Source: Nepenthes gracilis | Lineage: Eukaryota > Streptophyta > Magnoliopsida > Caryophyllales > Nepenthaceae | Length of the DNA stretch: 64,000 nt | Direction: 5' to 3' | Assembly (NCBI GenBank): GCA_033239525.1 | Contig: BSYO01000024.1 | Span: 4,611,991 to 4,675,990 of the forward strand | In this document: piece by piece, positions 13,000 to 24,090 of the stretch | How the letters are laid out: each line of letters opens with the position of its first letter | Numbering within the stretch: position 1 is the first letter of the stretch | Notes under the pieces: generated by a model | Database searches by the model: none | The model's input: only the letters and a program-made list of their open reading frames with translations | What the model was told of the DNA's origin: nothing | Translations under genes and position numbers: made by a program

Positions 13000-13900
13000 T
13001 ACATTTATGGAGGGTTTACCTAAAGCAGTCACTCCCACAGCATCTAAAGGATCTTAGTCTCTTCTACAACACCTCGGAAGAAGGCATCTCAACCCATAGA
13101 ATCATGGTCAAAAAGCATCTAGGCCAACAATCTCGGTCAAAGCATCATGTCCCAATCTCGGCAACACAACCTTCACCTCCAAATTTCCAGCAGCCAGTGT
13201 CTGCAGAAAAAAGACTGCAGTTGCAACACCCAGGGTGAAAATCAACAGCAGCAAAGGACCTCGTGCAATCTACCATCTCGGTCATTTACAAGACAGATTG
13301 CATGCACCTCAGGCCATAGCAAAGATCATTGACAGCACCCCATATGCAGCCATCTCGGGCATTGGTTTGAGGCTAAGAACAGAAGCAACACCAATTCTAG
13401 GACTATGGGACCGCTTCAGTATTTCCGTATCAGGACCAACACAACAATGTCCAACGCACACCTCACCACCACCTCATCTCTTTATCTCATCTTGGTACGA
13501 TGCATTCCTCGGGCAAAAAGGATCACCCCGGTCTCTACAAAATCAACCATCACAGAATCAGACAAAAAGCACCTCGCCCTAGTCACCACCTCGGTCAAAG
13601 TATACATCTCGGCAAAGTAACCTTGGCCACAGAACCAAACGCATCGCCCCGATCAACTGCACTCTACATTCCATCAAAAGGCCTCGAACTAACATCACGG
13701 CCGTTAGCATTTTAGCATACAACATCACAGACAAAATAGTCACCACGCCCAAAGACAGCACCTCGTCCATATGCATCGTAGGAGTCTTGGCCATTGACAC
13801 AATCACTCCAGGTACTCAAAAACTCAGGCATATGCTGGACCCCAAGTATGCAGCAGCTTATTCCAGCAGTATAAAGAAATAGACCGTGGTAGATCACCAA
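13000..13900. repeat. Region with irregularly spaced CTCGG motifs
   Basis: A motif close to CA(T/C)CTCGG(T/C)CA recurs at intervals of roughly 30-60 bp (for example near 13131, 13156, 13277, 13351, 13507, 13570, 13588 and 13605, with weaker forms between). The sequence between the motifs is not conserved enough to call a plain tandem repeat. It lies downstream of the ORF1 remnant in the same insertion. Confidence 0.4.
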
Positions 13901-14159
13901 TCCTGCCAAACCCCAAACCCAGCTCAAGTGGCAAAGGATTCATCCCAGCGACTAGTTGCAGCTCTGAGGAGGAATCATACGGGAAAACAAAAACCAGAAG
14001 CTAGTCTCGTTCAATATAACACGTCAAAAGCTGTCCAAATCACGGGCAAAGCTGGTCCCAAGGAAACAGCAACAAAATGCAGTAGCAAAAGAAACAAAAA
14101 GGGAAAGGCTATCAATCCCGCCAAACCACAACCCGCAGGCCAAATTGGCATGCAGTCGG

Positions 14160-15449
14160 CTAATTGGCATCGTTCGTGCCTGAGAGAACCTTAGGGTTCT
14201 TGGAAGTAGCTTTTCGCTGTCTCCTTGACTTGGCTTGTTTCCAGGCTCCATCTTGCACCGTAATATCTTGGTTGTAATTCACATCCTTAACACTTCGGCC
14301 AGTCAGCCGTTGTAAGCACTTAGAGTGGTCAAATATATGGAGGCCCGCCACTAATTCATCTGGATCGCTATATTGACAAGATGGCAATCCCAATTTCGTT
14401 TTCAGCAGAAAAGTAAAAAAACTAAAAACTACATTCTTCCCATCAGGAGATAATGAAGTAATGTGCGGTTGAGAAGATTTAGCAACCACAAACATTTTAA
14501 GGGCTTCAAATAGTGCACCAGAAGAGCTACTCAAATCCAACTCAGCCAATAAAGAGGATGATTTGAACTCATCCCTTGTCTTTTCAGTTACATCAAACCA
14601 ACAGCTATCTATAAAAACAGGCACAATGTGCCTATGTTCCGGGGTGAAGGAGTTAAGATGTAGCAGAGTATCTTGTGCCGTTAGTAACTTCTGGAGGGCA
14701 TAGAGCATTGGATCATGATCAACATCCTCAATTGCCATGGCCTCTTTAATCTGAGTAGATAAATTCACAGGACTGCTTACTTGGACCTGTTGGTCGCCCA
14801 ACGCAAAATCCTCATCGCTCACTGCCTCCTCCACAAGGCCAGACTCATCCAGGTGATACTTACTAGAAAGTCTTGAAATTGAGTTGGGAGTTAACTCAAA
14901 GTCCACATCCAAGGATCGCAAGTTGTGTTTTCTCTCAACATGAGCTAAATCATGTGAAGGAGAGCCCAGGGCTAACTTGCCACTACTTGGATCACGGCCA
15001 TTCTGGACAGCGGGGGCTGCATGACCGCTAGGAGTAGGGCAAACAGCGGGAGAGCCTTTAGCCATTTCAGTGACTGGCTGTGTAATATCCAATAGAAAAT
15101 CCGCCATCAAACCAGAGGAAACAACATCCAAGTCAGAAGCATTACCCAAGCCTAAAGGTTGACAGGACATTAGGGGATTTCCTACCATCCTAATTGAGTC
15201 CTGAGCATCGAAATCAACAGGAGCCATGTGCACCACAGCTGCTTTACCTGGAGCTAGAACAGGATCACCGCAGACCAACTCACCAAGAGGTTCTGTATGC
15301 AACTCAGTTCCAGTGGCAGTGGGAATTCTATCATTCTCCTTATCAACCAAGATCAATTCCACAGACATATCAGGGCAGCTGGCTTCAGAATGAAAGCAGT
15401 GCAGCTGCTCAAAAGAAATCCATCGACTCAATGACTGTGTTTGGACCAC
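14160..15449 (-). pseudogene. LINE ORF1 C-terminal region, long open frame
   Basis: An open frame of about 429 codons, in a different frame from the DUF4283 block just upstream. It is acidic and low in recognisable domains, and it ends in a basic tail (SRRQRKATSKNP) typical of plant LINE ORF1 C-termini. The first ATG in the track is not an ATG but a GTG, so the frame is probably the continuation of the upstream ORF1 after a frameshift. The peptide HMAPV occurs at the end of the upstream frame (about 15470) and again near 15225, suggesting a small internal duplication. No reverse transcriptase follows. Confidence 0.55.
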
Positions 15450-15465
15450 TTCAGCCTGGTTTTCC

Positions 15466-16715
15466 TTACACAGGAGCCATATGAATCACCTCAGCAGAAT
15501 CATCCGCCATCAGATTTGTCTTCTGTGATTTGAGATCAATAGTGTGGGCTTCCAGCAGTGATGGAGTCTCGTGGCTGGCCTTAGCTTCGTCAAGGTTACA
15601 CTGTTTGCCTTTTTGGCCTGACACTCGACGCGCCGGCTTCCATTGATAATCCACTGCAACCTCAACCACAGTGGCTTCAGACTTTAATCTGATTTTTGCG
15701 GGGAGTGGGTCATCCCTACCCACTTCAACACAAATATGCGCAAAATGCACTCGGTCCATTCTAGTAGTGTTAGAATCCAGCTGGATGGGCTTGCCAATCC
15801 CACTAGCAATCCAACTTAGGCCTAAGAGAGTCCAATATTCAATCGGAATATTGGTCAAGGTGATCCATACCGGGAACCTTTTGTGGGATTCCTTAGTGAG
15901 AGCCATACCAGGCATCCATTTTGAAAGAAAAAGAGATTTTCGGCCAAAGGCCTAGGGACCTTTTGATAAACACTCATTCAGTTTATCAACTAAATCGAAC
16001 CTAAAGAAAAAAAAAAACATTTGTCATTCCCGGCAACACGACAAAGGCCGAATCTAGCCCATATCTTACGACCAACGGCGTTAATCGCCTGAAAAGGAAG
16101 AATTTTTTCGTAAAAGTATCCCACCAGTGTTACTCCCCAGATATCTTGGCACTGCTGAATAACTTCAGCAGGAGGTGAAGAAATGGAGACAACATCTCCA
16201 TATAAGGATTGAGGGAGGTAATATTTTAGAGGAGTAGAATGAGTAATTCCATTGCTCTGAACTACTTCAGCCCAGGAGGATGTGGGGGAAATCTGAGTAA
16301 CCCCAGACTTTAGAAACAAAGGGGCAGAATCCACAATTGGAACTGAAGGACCTTGAATATTACCAGGCAGAGAGCATAAAGACGCAGGATTACTAGCAGG
16401 CTCAGACGCGACAGCTGAAGACCACGGCTTTGAGTCCCGGCTCTCAAAGGCTCAAAGTGCAAGCGACCCCTTACACCGGTTGGCAACCCCAGCATCTAGC
16501 TCAGTGAGAGAGCTCACCAGATGCTTCAGGGACTCCAAGAAGAGGGCATCTGGGATAGGGGACGGGATCAGAACGTCCTTCTGTAATGGAGGAAAAGAAT
16601 GGGAGGAATGGGTGGAAAGAGAGACTGAGAACAGAGCCGAAGAGGAGATATCGGGGGACAGAGGGAGGCAGGGGGACCGGGCCGGGCTCATTGACGCCCC
16701 CAGAGAGCCGGCCAT
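15466..16715 (-). pseudogene. LINE ORF1, DUF4283-type N-terminal region (broken)
   Basis: The start is the ATG at 16715 (MAGSLGAS...). The frame carries one in-frame stop at 16452-16454, continues through a typical ORF1 block (SWAEVV near 16273, then TPLKYYLP), and is frameshifted in the A-run at about 16009-16018, after which the next frame continues to 15466. The second piece has the signature of plant LINE/DUF4283 proteins: KWMPGMAL, RFPVWITLTNIPIEYW, GIGKPIQLDSNT, RVHFAHICVEV, followed by YQWKPARR where the Cys-rich zinc knuckle normally follows. Here the cysteines are mostly gone. These proteins bind RNA for retrotransposition. It is not functional as it stands. Confidence 0.7.
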
Positions 16716-18189
16716 GCCGGCGCCGGCTGTGAGGGTACGTAAATTCAAATTTCTGAAAACCTAGTGAGAGGAGCGTAGGATTTTGGAATGTATATCCTTA
16801 TATTGTGGAAACATGAACCAGGCTTTGTAATAATCATGTATACTGCCGGGGGCAGGATCACTACGGGATCATGGCGGTCCGAGACCTAAGGGGTCGTTTA
16901 TGTGATCCGATGTATGAGACATTTAGTACCGCTTCCGATGGGGAGGCTTAGTCCCGACGGGGACGTGTATGATAGGCTACTTCCGCGGGAATGAATGTTA
17001 AGTTATTTAGTAACTGACTTGCCCCACTGTGTATTTAATTAAGAACCATCGTAAGAAATTGACGGAACTAATATATTCGGACGTCCTAATATATAACTAA
17101 AATTTGAGGTTGCACCTAAAGCCGCGGGTGGTAAAACATAGTGACCAAGTTCCTAATCTATGAAAGACAGAGTACATGGATGGTCTTGAGCTACTGGCCT
17201 AAATCGTAGCCGATATAGCCGTGGTTACCGGACGAGGATAACCCTTCCTCAAGTTGGTATCATTGATATTTGGTTCTACAATTTCGTGCATACTTTGTAT
17301 TTTTGTATGTATTTGGGTGGACTGTGATTTGAGACACGTGGTTTGGCCCATGGGTGGGCGATAGGAATGTCTCGTACATATAAATATGTGATAAATTCGG
17401 AACGTATTTTTATTTATGTTTTTATTCCGGCAATCTTCTCTCGATTTCTGCATTATGAGATTTAGATCCGTACGATGGTATGTGTCCCACATGGATGTGG
17501 TGACGGTTGCGGCCTATGTGACCTAGGATCATATGATATAATATCGTCTATAAGATTTAACCGGATCCTTATTTATTACGAATATGTCCCAGAGGGACCG
17601 TTTAATACAGACGATGATTTAGTACGAGACTTCTCCTTGATTTTTAGGGATTTTACAGACATGGTGTTTTATTTTACATGATTGATATATGATATTCCTG
17701 CTTCTGATACATGAGTACTGTTTTATACGATGATAGTTGTTGAGCTCTAGGCTCACGTTTTCATATTTTGTCCCTTCAGAGTAGTAGTATGGAGACGCTT
17801 GCAAAAGTTCGGACGTGATCCGGCTCGGATATCCCTTTTGGGGAGTGGAGATATTATGTTTGGTATATTCCTAATCTCTAAGTTGTGTTATAGTTATTAT
17901 TTATGGTCGGATGATGGTCCTGATCATTGTATGCAAAATATTAGAATTATAGTATTATGTGGATGAGTTATTGTAAATTTGGATACCTCCCTTGCGATTA
18001 TGGATAGCAGGTCGTGTATTATTTTTGTTCGGATTTATATCCGATGAGATATTGTGCGGGTTTTATTATACCAGGTCTTGTATGTGTATAATTGTCACAC
18101 TCGGGTGGGGTTTTTATGGTTGATGGAAGCATTATTATCGATTTTATTTTGATCTGTGTATTTCGTGTTCCTGGGTTGTGATAGTTTGA

Positions 18190-19250
18190 GTTTGCGGATA
18201 ATAAACCTAAATTCAATTCAAAACCAAATTATGAACCCGGTGCATCCTTGATCCGGGTAGCTGACGAATTAGGGTGTCACTTAATTTTCCGTAGTGGGTC
18301 ACATAGACGTAGGTTCGATCTCCATTCTCAATAGTTTGAATCATACACACCATAATTTAAAAATAAAAGATCGAAAGATTGGTGAAACTTCTCGATTTAC
18401 CTTCCGACGCTTAAGTTAGTAATCTTCCTTAAAGAGATGGAAAGATACAATGGTGAGGGATATGCGTAATGATGCAAGAATATAGGGTTAGAGTCAAAGT
18501 CGAAGGTGGCGCACGATGTGGAGCGGGCTTTACGGGGTATTACGCTCGATAGGGAGCGATTTTCAAGATTGAGGGAGCAATAATTGTGATAGAATTTTTA
18601 GGAGACTCTTTGGGTAGAGAGTTATTTTTTGTGAGCTTTTGAGTGTGTATTCGAGTCTGTTTTTTCTTTGTGGGACAAGGACGTATTTATAACCGTTGAG
18701 CCAACTCAACCCTGCTTGAGCGCCATGGCTAACTGACAGCTGTCTACGCAGATTTAGCACGCTGTTATGGGGATTATTATGGGTGTTGATTATGGTATCC
18801 GTGATTAATTAGGAAGATTCTTTCCTTCTTTGCAGCAATGTTGGATGCGATGGTTGTGGGAGTTACCATTAGGTGAAATCTGCTCTGTTGGAGTTATCCT
18901 TCCAGGAGAAGATTACGATTAAGGACAATATTCGAGGTGTTGAGCTTGTTAAGGAAAGTAATTTCAGTACTCGGGAATATGATTGTGGGCTATCCTGATT
19001 CGGGCGAGGTCAGCTTTGGTTATCCGGGCTAATTGGGGTGCTGCTTGGGCCAATGGAAATATTGACTAATCCTAGGGCCTATGGAGACGTATTGTGGGCC
19101 GGATATCTTCAAAATCTACTGTTTGTCTGTGGGCCTTCATGCCGGGCCAACCCATTTCTACCATCCCCATTAAAACCCTAAATTCAAATTAGATAAACCC
19201 TAATAAAATCAAATTAATTCGTATCTGATCATGTGTTGGGTTATTGGAAA
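18190..19250. repeat. Fragment of a dispersed element, non-coding
   Basis: A moderately GC-rich stretch with the motif CCGACGCTTAAGTTAGTAATCTT at about 18401-18423, which is also found in related form near 7829, 10079 and 51207. 18560-19170 contains a TATA-like 'gtatttataacc' near 18693 and many G-rich words but no frame. It is probably the end of an unidentified LTR element. No boundaries could be set. Confidence 0.35.
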
Positions 19251-19556
19251 TGAAGCACAGTAAATCTATACTCAACTAAACTCAATTATAAAATTTTTAA
19301 TTATTTTTAAAATGATAATAATAAAAACTAAAATGATTTTTAATATATTATTTGAAATTTAAACTTTTATTATTAAATAAAGAAATATCTCAATTTTGAG
19401 ATTATCATAACAAAACCCAAACCATAAGCTGAATCGTTTCTTAGGTCAAGGTGAACCGAAGAAAACAGTGTCCACCATTTCAAACGGTAAACGAAGGCTC
19501 TGAGAGAGACAGCAGGAGTAAACCGAAGCAGCAATTTGTCCTTCAGCGATCGGCTA

Positions 19557-20999
19557 CTAATTCGGAATGCGGAGCGCTTGAGGCAGGGCTTCGTGAGAAG
19601 CCATCGGAATGGTCTGGAACTTGCAATCGACCGCGATGAACGGGGCACCAGCAGATGCATCCTCATCGCCATTCACGATTTCGTTGATTAGATGGAGTAA
19701 GACGCGCTCGAGGTCTCCTCCGTCAGTCCAATCGTGGATCCTTGCAGTGATGAGCTTTGCGTCGCTGCAAATCAGATCCCAAAGAGGGAAATTCTTCCTT
19801 GGCATCACGCGGTCTCCGGCTCTCAGCCTCAAGCTAGGGCAGTAATCTCCGCTCCCATCGCCGAGGTAGATGAACTTGTTCTTTCTTGCCTCTGTCGATA
19901 GTATCCTCTCGATTATCATTCCCTGTCATTTTGATCCAACATTCGTAACCCTAATTGCCGATAATAGATTGAATATGACTTCTGTAAATATGAATTTACA
20001 TAACACTGAGGCAGAAAGAATACCTTGCACATGTTAGGAGGGCAGAGATGGCAGCCATGGGTAGACTTGGTGAAATCGTGATAAGGAAGTATTCTCAATC
20101 TTCCATCGTCATCGACGTAGCTCGGATTCGTGTTAATCTCCGAAAAATAACTCCTTAATCCAAGATTATTCAATATCGTCTCTATGAAAAATCGATTTGC
20201 ATCGCTCACTATTCTCAATTCACACCTGTAACCACAAAGAAGTAACCTTAAATTTCATTCTCAATGCCCCAGATCAAAAATAAATTCCACAATCCTTACA
20301 AATATTCTAATGATGTGTTTGGTTAAAGGGAGACGAATTCGGTCAAAATGAAATAAAATAAAATAAAAATAAATATTATATTTATGTAATTTATTTAACA
20401 AAAAATAGTATTACAATCACGACGGAGGACAGACACGGGACAACGGCAAATTCCCGGTCCTGAGCTTGACCGACAATTGAGTGGCAGAAATATTCAGGGG
20501 CGCTCCATCGCGTCCCCCATCATCAGAGAATAGGCTTGTAATGATTTTTAAATTTGAAAATTTTAAGAATCTGTATTTTTATTTAAAAAATAAAAAATAT
20601 GTTAACTGTTTTTTTAAAAATAATTATTAGGGTATTTAAATATTAAAATACTCATATTATAAAAAAATATTAAAAAAATATAATTATGTATATATTTCTT
20701 TTTATTTTTAAAAATATATAAATATGTATTTCATTTATTTTATCTAATAATATCTCTTCCCAGATAATATTAATTCAAATCATAACAATATTTATTCACT
20801 TTATTTTTTCTCTCTTATTTCCTAACCAAACAAGCTCAAGGCAAGATTAAGACTGGGATGAGGGCATATTTAAGTAAATCTATAGATAATATAATATTTT
20901 AATTATTTATTTATATTAATTGATGTATATAAAAAAATTTAGATAATTTGTTAATTAGAAATATGTCCAAGCATATAAATAAAAAAAATAGATTCGCTG

Positions 21000-21057
<58 letters not shown>

Positions 21058-21648
21058 TGAGAGATACCCAGCATCATGGGCAGATTTTATGGCAGAGATG
21101 ACTCGAGGATGAATAGGAACTGTTCTCAAAACCTCCATAATTTCACCCACTGTTACTCCTGCTGCGTGCATCTCTCTCATCATCCTGTCCTGTAATTTTA
21201 AACAGGGGAAAAGAAGCAATTTTTCAAGGAAAATCCAAAATCACCAAACAGAAGAAAACAGAGCGTCCCGTAAAATTCCAAGAAAATTTCTTTTCTTTTT
21301 CTTGAGAAATCATGGCGACGATGAAATACTGCCCTGGAGTGGAACATAGAAAAACAGAGTGATAACTATTGAATGAGATTCCGAGAGAATATGACGGGAA
21401 AATACCCAAATGTCAAGCACTAAAACAGGGCAAAACAGAGGAAAATTCGAAATCCCGAGAGAAATTTCCTCCTTTTCGCAGCGGAAAGAGAGAGAGAAGG
21501 AAGAACTAACCATGAGAGAATTCCAAGGCATGGTGGGAAGAAGCTGATTAAACAACTCCGTGAACCCCAACTCATCAACAACCCAATTATCACTATCACA
21601 GTCTATAATCGTCTTATCAAAGTCGAAAACCACCACAATTCCGGCCAT
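19557..21648 (-). CDS. PS2/PECP1-like HAD phosphatase (phosphate-starvation type), 4 exons
   Basis: Exons on the minus strand: 21648-21511, 21189-21068, 20225-20024, 19922-19557. All introns have GT-AG ends and the joins keep the frame, giving 275 residues. It belongs to the plant family of phosphocholine/phosphoethanolamine phosphatases, also annotated as inorganic pyrophosphatase 1/2 or thiamine-phosphate phosphatase-like, which free phosphate or choline from phospholipid head groups in the cytosol. Visible features: the HAD nucleophile motif DFDKTI (residues 9-14), DSDNWV, the conserved MPWNSLMDRMM join, the second motif SDAN, SEINTNP, the Cys-rich CHLCPPNMCK, the third and fourth motifs with K and GDGSGDYCPS, then RKNFPLWDL and a conserved C-terminus. 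Length is slightly short of the ~290 usual. The start is the ATG at 21648; a frame extension 21 nt upstream begins with GTG. No lesion is seen, so the gene looks intact. Confidence 0.93.
20316..20832. mobile_element. Possible MITE in intron 2 of the PS2-like gene
   Basis: Terminal inverted repeats TGTTTGGTTA at 20316-20325 and TAACCAAACA at 20823-20832 bound a 517-bp segment in the second intron. The interior is AT-rich with one GC-rich pocket at about 20418-20520. The termini resemble those of hAT- or Mutator-like non-autonomous elements. No clear target duplication was found, so the call is tentative. Confidence 0.4.
21003..21052. repeat. (GA)n microsatellite beside an exon-2 splice site
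   Basis: An uninterrupted GA/TC dinucleotide run in intron 2, ending ~15 nt from the 5' splice site of exon 2 (21068). On the transcribed strand it is a long polypyrimidine run just after the splice donor. Confidence 0.9.
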
Positions 21649-21782
21649 TTCAAGCGGTTTTCCGATCACCCAAAACCGGTTTTCTGTAACCCAGAAAGTG
21701 GCTTTGTTGCAATTATTGAACAGAACCGAAAGCAGCTAGCTCCCTTTTGCTTCTACGCCGATCATAAACGGAGGTTTTGTGG

Positions 21783-21791
21783 TATTTATAG
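21783..21791 (-). promoter_or_regulatory. TATA box of the PS2-like gene
   Basis: CTATAAATA on the minus strand, about 135 nt before the start codon at 21648. The distance allows a 5' UTR of roughly 100 nt, which is normal for a plant gene. Confidence 0.6.
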
Positions 21792-22149
21792 ATGTGAATT
21801 AGTGGCTGGTCGTATTTACAATTTAAAAAACAACATACCATGGAATTATTTTATTTAATTTAATTTTTGGATACCAAAAGAATATTACATGCACGTAGCT
21901 GTCGAATGGCCACCATATATTTTAGGGTTCACGGGGAACCTTCGCCTTTCTGTTACTTTCTGGCACAGTTTAATAAGGTGGGGTCAGGAACGATTGCTTG
22001 ATAAAAAACGATCGGGACCGTTGATCAGATGTCCGCTGTGAAATCCAAAGGTCAGAAAGAAACAGGGGAAGAAAGAGGGGGCTTTTTGTGGTTTCAAAAT
22101 GCTTTTGCAGTGGGAGTGGCGGATGAATTCTGGAGGAGGAGGAAGGCGG

Positions 22150-22157
22150 GAATATTC
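22150..22157 (-). promoter_or_regulatory. P1BS element (PHR1 site) 1
   Basis: GAATATTC, a perfect match to the GNATATNC consensus bound by PHR1-type MYB factors under phosphate starvation. It is palindromic, so strand is nominal. It lies about 500 bp upstream of the PS2-like start codon. A decayed near-copy, GAATATTT, sits at 22160-22167. Confidence 0.65.
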
Positions 22158-22169
22158 GGGAATATTTGG

Positions 22170-22177
22170 GAATATTC
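22170..22177 (-). promoter_or_regulatory. P1BS element (PHR1 site) 2
   Basis: GAATATTC again, exactly 20 bp from the first site. The three words (two perfect, one broken) are spaced 10 bp apart, about one helical turn. Confidence 0.65.
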
Positions 22178-22278
22178 GTTTTAGAGGTGTGCTTGAAGAT
22201 GGAAGAATAGGAATTGTATTCACTGTCTCCAACTGTGGACTTGAAGCACATTTGCCAAAGAATATAATATGGGGAGGG

Positions 22279-22286
22279 GAATATAC
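22279..22286 (-). promoter_or_regulatory. P1BS element (PHR1 site) 3
   Basis: GAATATAC fits GNATATNC with N = A at both variable positions. It lies about 630 bp upstream of the PS2-like start codon, 100 bp beyond the pair. As a single 8-mer in AT-rich DNA it is weaker evidence than the pair. Confidence 0.5.
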
Positions 22287-22305
22287 TGATTTTGTACCTT
22301 AAATT

Positions 22306-22680
22306 GGATTTCCCAGACAACGTGATGTTACGACGCCCACACAGGCATTATAGCACCAGCGCTGCATTTAAAATTATTAAATTTTAAATTCAATGCCACT
22401 ATTTTTTAAATAAAAAATAAAAATAAAAAAAATATATAATTGAACTTCCTAGATAACGTGGTGCTACGATACCGTACGGATGTCATTGCACCAGCGGCTC
22501 CTTCAAATCCGTTGAATTTTAAATCCAACAGGCTACTATTTTTTTATAACAAAAAATAAAAAATAAAAAAATATATTTTTTATTTTTTTAATAACACATG
22601 GGCCGATGGATTTGACCCGAAGGCACTGTAAGCGCTTTGATGTCCGTACGGCGTCGAAATGCCCCTCAATTTAGATTTTC
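22306..22680. repeat. AT-rich repeat with an internal ~135-bp tandem duplication
   Basis: The text 'gatttcccagacaacgtgatgttacgac' at about 22306 recurs as 'acttcctagataacgtggtgctacgat' at about 22443, with matching downstream parts ('caccagcg' then 'aaatttcaatg/aaatccaacagg' and an A/T run). A related reverse-type word occurs near 22640 (gtccgtacggcgtc). It lies upstream of the P1BS sites. It is probably a non-coding dispersed repeat. Confidence 0.45.
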
Positions 22681-23219
22681 CTTGGGATCTAGCCAATAGA
22701 GATATATTTTAAGATGATTTTTTTAAAGTAATTATTAAAATATTTTTAGTAACATAATAATAATTTATTTATATATTTTTATATTAATTATATAATATAT
22801 ATAAATAAATAAAATATTATATTATCGATAATATAGTAGTTAAAGATGTTCTCCTAATTATGCTCTTGGCCGATGTACCAAGAGAAAAAAATAGTTATAT
22901 AATATATTAAAATATCATATTATTATATGATAGCACCAATTAGAAAATGAAAGAAGATTAAGAGTGGGGCACAAAGATAATACAGTTGGCACGTGACCCT
23001 AAAATATGGTACTATGAATTTGTGTTGACATTAATTTGAGGTGCCCAGAGACCATGTGCCGCATTGACGTGGCACAAAGCCTATGTGACAGGTTTTCAGC
23101 CGTTTGGATCAAATTTAACGGCCGAAGGTTAAATTGTTTGCAATAACTTTCATTGGTAGATACATTGTTTGCAGTCAGGTTAAAGATGAACATTGAAAAC
23201 TATTAGAATTTTTATAATT

Positions 23220-23313
23220 GCTGTCTATTTTTAGTTAAAAATGAGAACATTATAATTTTCAAATAATTATAATTATTGATCTTAAAAACAGTATTTTTTT
23301 AAATTATCATAAT
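23220..23313 (+). repeat. Left part of dispersed repeat X (copy A)
   Basis: AT-rich sequence directly left of the Tat element that resembles 52625-52690, including '(t)agttaaaaa' and 'ataattataattatt'. The similarity is modest and in A/T-rich DNA. The right-hand part of copy A follows the Tat element at 40132. Confidence 0.35.
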
Positions 23314-24065
23314 TGATTGGTATGTCTAGGAATAGATTGGCCAAATATATAGGTAGATAAAAGGTCTAAACACTGATAACCCAATAGAAGACGCCTCTGA
23401 GCACATAAGGCAAATGACACAACGCTTGAACCAATAGATATAATCTGAATAGTCGAATATTAAAGGATCATAATAAGCTATTTAAATGAGTTATTTAGAC
23501 GGTGGCTGAGTCAATCTAATAACTGAAAGCCAGACGGTTCTACTAATGAATCGAGGTAGCCGTTATATATGTAACCAATGCCTCTCACTACTAAAAAGAA
23601 GAGGCACCATGCCCATGCATTAATTGAGGGGCCTACTAACCAAATGTACTTCTCACTATAAATAAAGCCTCTCCCCCCAAAAAAGGAAAGAAAGGATGAA
23701 GTTAGACAATGACAACGAAAGAGCAAAGTTAGACACTCCACCGAATAAGTGTAAATGCAAAAGCCACTCCACCAATCGAGTGCACAAGAAAAAGTATTGC
23801 CCTCCAAATATACATTCATCTCATTCATTTCTAAATTATCGTACTCATTTCCTAATACCTTTTTTATCTGAATAAAAATATTTCTAATTTGAAACGTCGA
23901 AAGATATATTAGGGTTAAGTCCCGTATGCCTCTTATTTGTTTTGTTGTTGTACACATGATCCAAATTCGGAGTTACAAGGATCGGACCCATTTTAATTCG
24001 GATCTCCAAGTGTGAAAATGTAGCTCTCTAATTTATATAATAATTCGGATCATCGAGATGCATCA
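23314..24065 (+). repeat. 5' LTR of the Tat element
   Basis: About 752 bp, colinear with 39327-40131. The segment-by-segment match is clear, with many substitutions: 'gaagacgcctctgagc.cat.aggcaaa' near 23387 matches 39404, and 'gaagaggcaccatgcccatgcatt' near 23599 matches 39613. Confidence 0.85.
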
Positions 24066-24090
24066 TTGGTGCTGTTTTTGGGAAATACGA
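24064..24090 (+). promoter_or_regulatory. Primer binding site of the Tat element
   Basis: The sequence after the LTR, TTGGTGCTGTTTTTGGGAAA, resembles the TTGGCGCCGTCTGTGGGAA type found right after Tat LTRs. It is degenerate in three or four positions, mostly C-to-T or G-to-T changes. Confidence 0.6.

Larger units (their letters stand above)
12795..16785 (-). mobile_element. ~4-kb insertion with LINE-type ORF1 (minus strand)
   Basis: The homology to the other LTR copies stops in the (TA)n tract near 12795 and resumes near 16785 (atgtatatccttatattgtgg). Possible short target repeats are ATGTAT at about 12763 and 16788, but the TA-rich context makes them uncertain. The insert holds a broken ORF1 with a DUF4283-like domain at 16715-14160 on the minus strand. 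I see no endonuclease or reverse transcriptase ORF2. The 12830-13900 part has a recurring CTCGG motif and no coding signature. A LINE that lost ORF2, or a non-autonomous relative, fits best. Confidence 0.5.
11911..18183 (+). mobile_element. Solo LTR of the large Ty3/gypsy family, split by a nested insertion
   Basis: It begins TGTAGTATCTAGATTC and ends CTGGGTTGTGATA, and is flanked by a perfect target duplication: GTTTG at 11906-11910 and at 18184-18188. The sequence is homologous along its length to the two LTRs of the element at 53928-62113: the AT-rich start, (ATA)n, the GA-rich/GC-rich block with 'cgggacatcctttctt' before 'aagtcgaggcaagtat', and the U5-like 16800-18183 part. Remove the insert at about 12795-16785 and roughly 2.3 kb remains, matching the ~2.15-kb LTRs. 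The canonical terminal CA has become TA, a C-to-T transition. No primer site follows, so it is a solo LTR. Confidence 0.8.
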
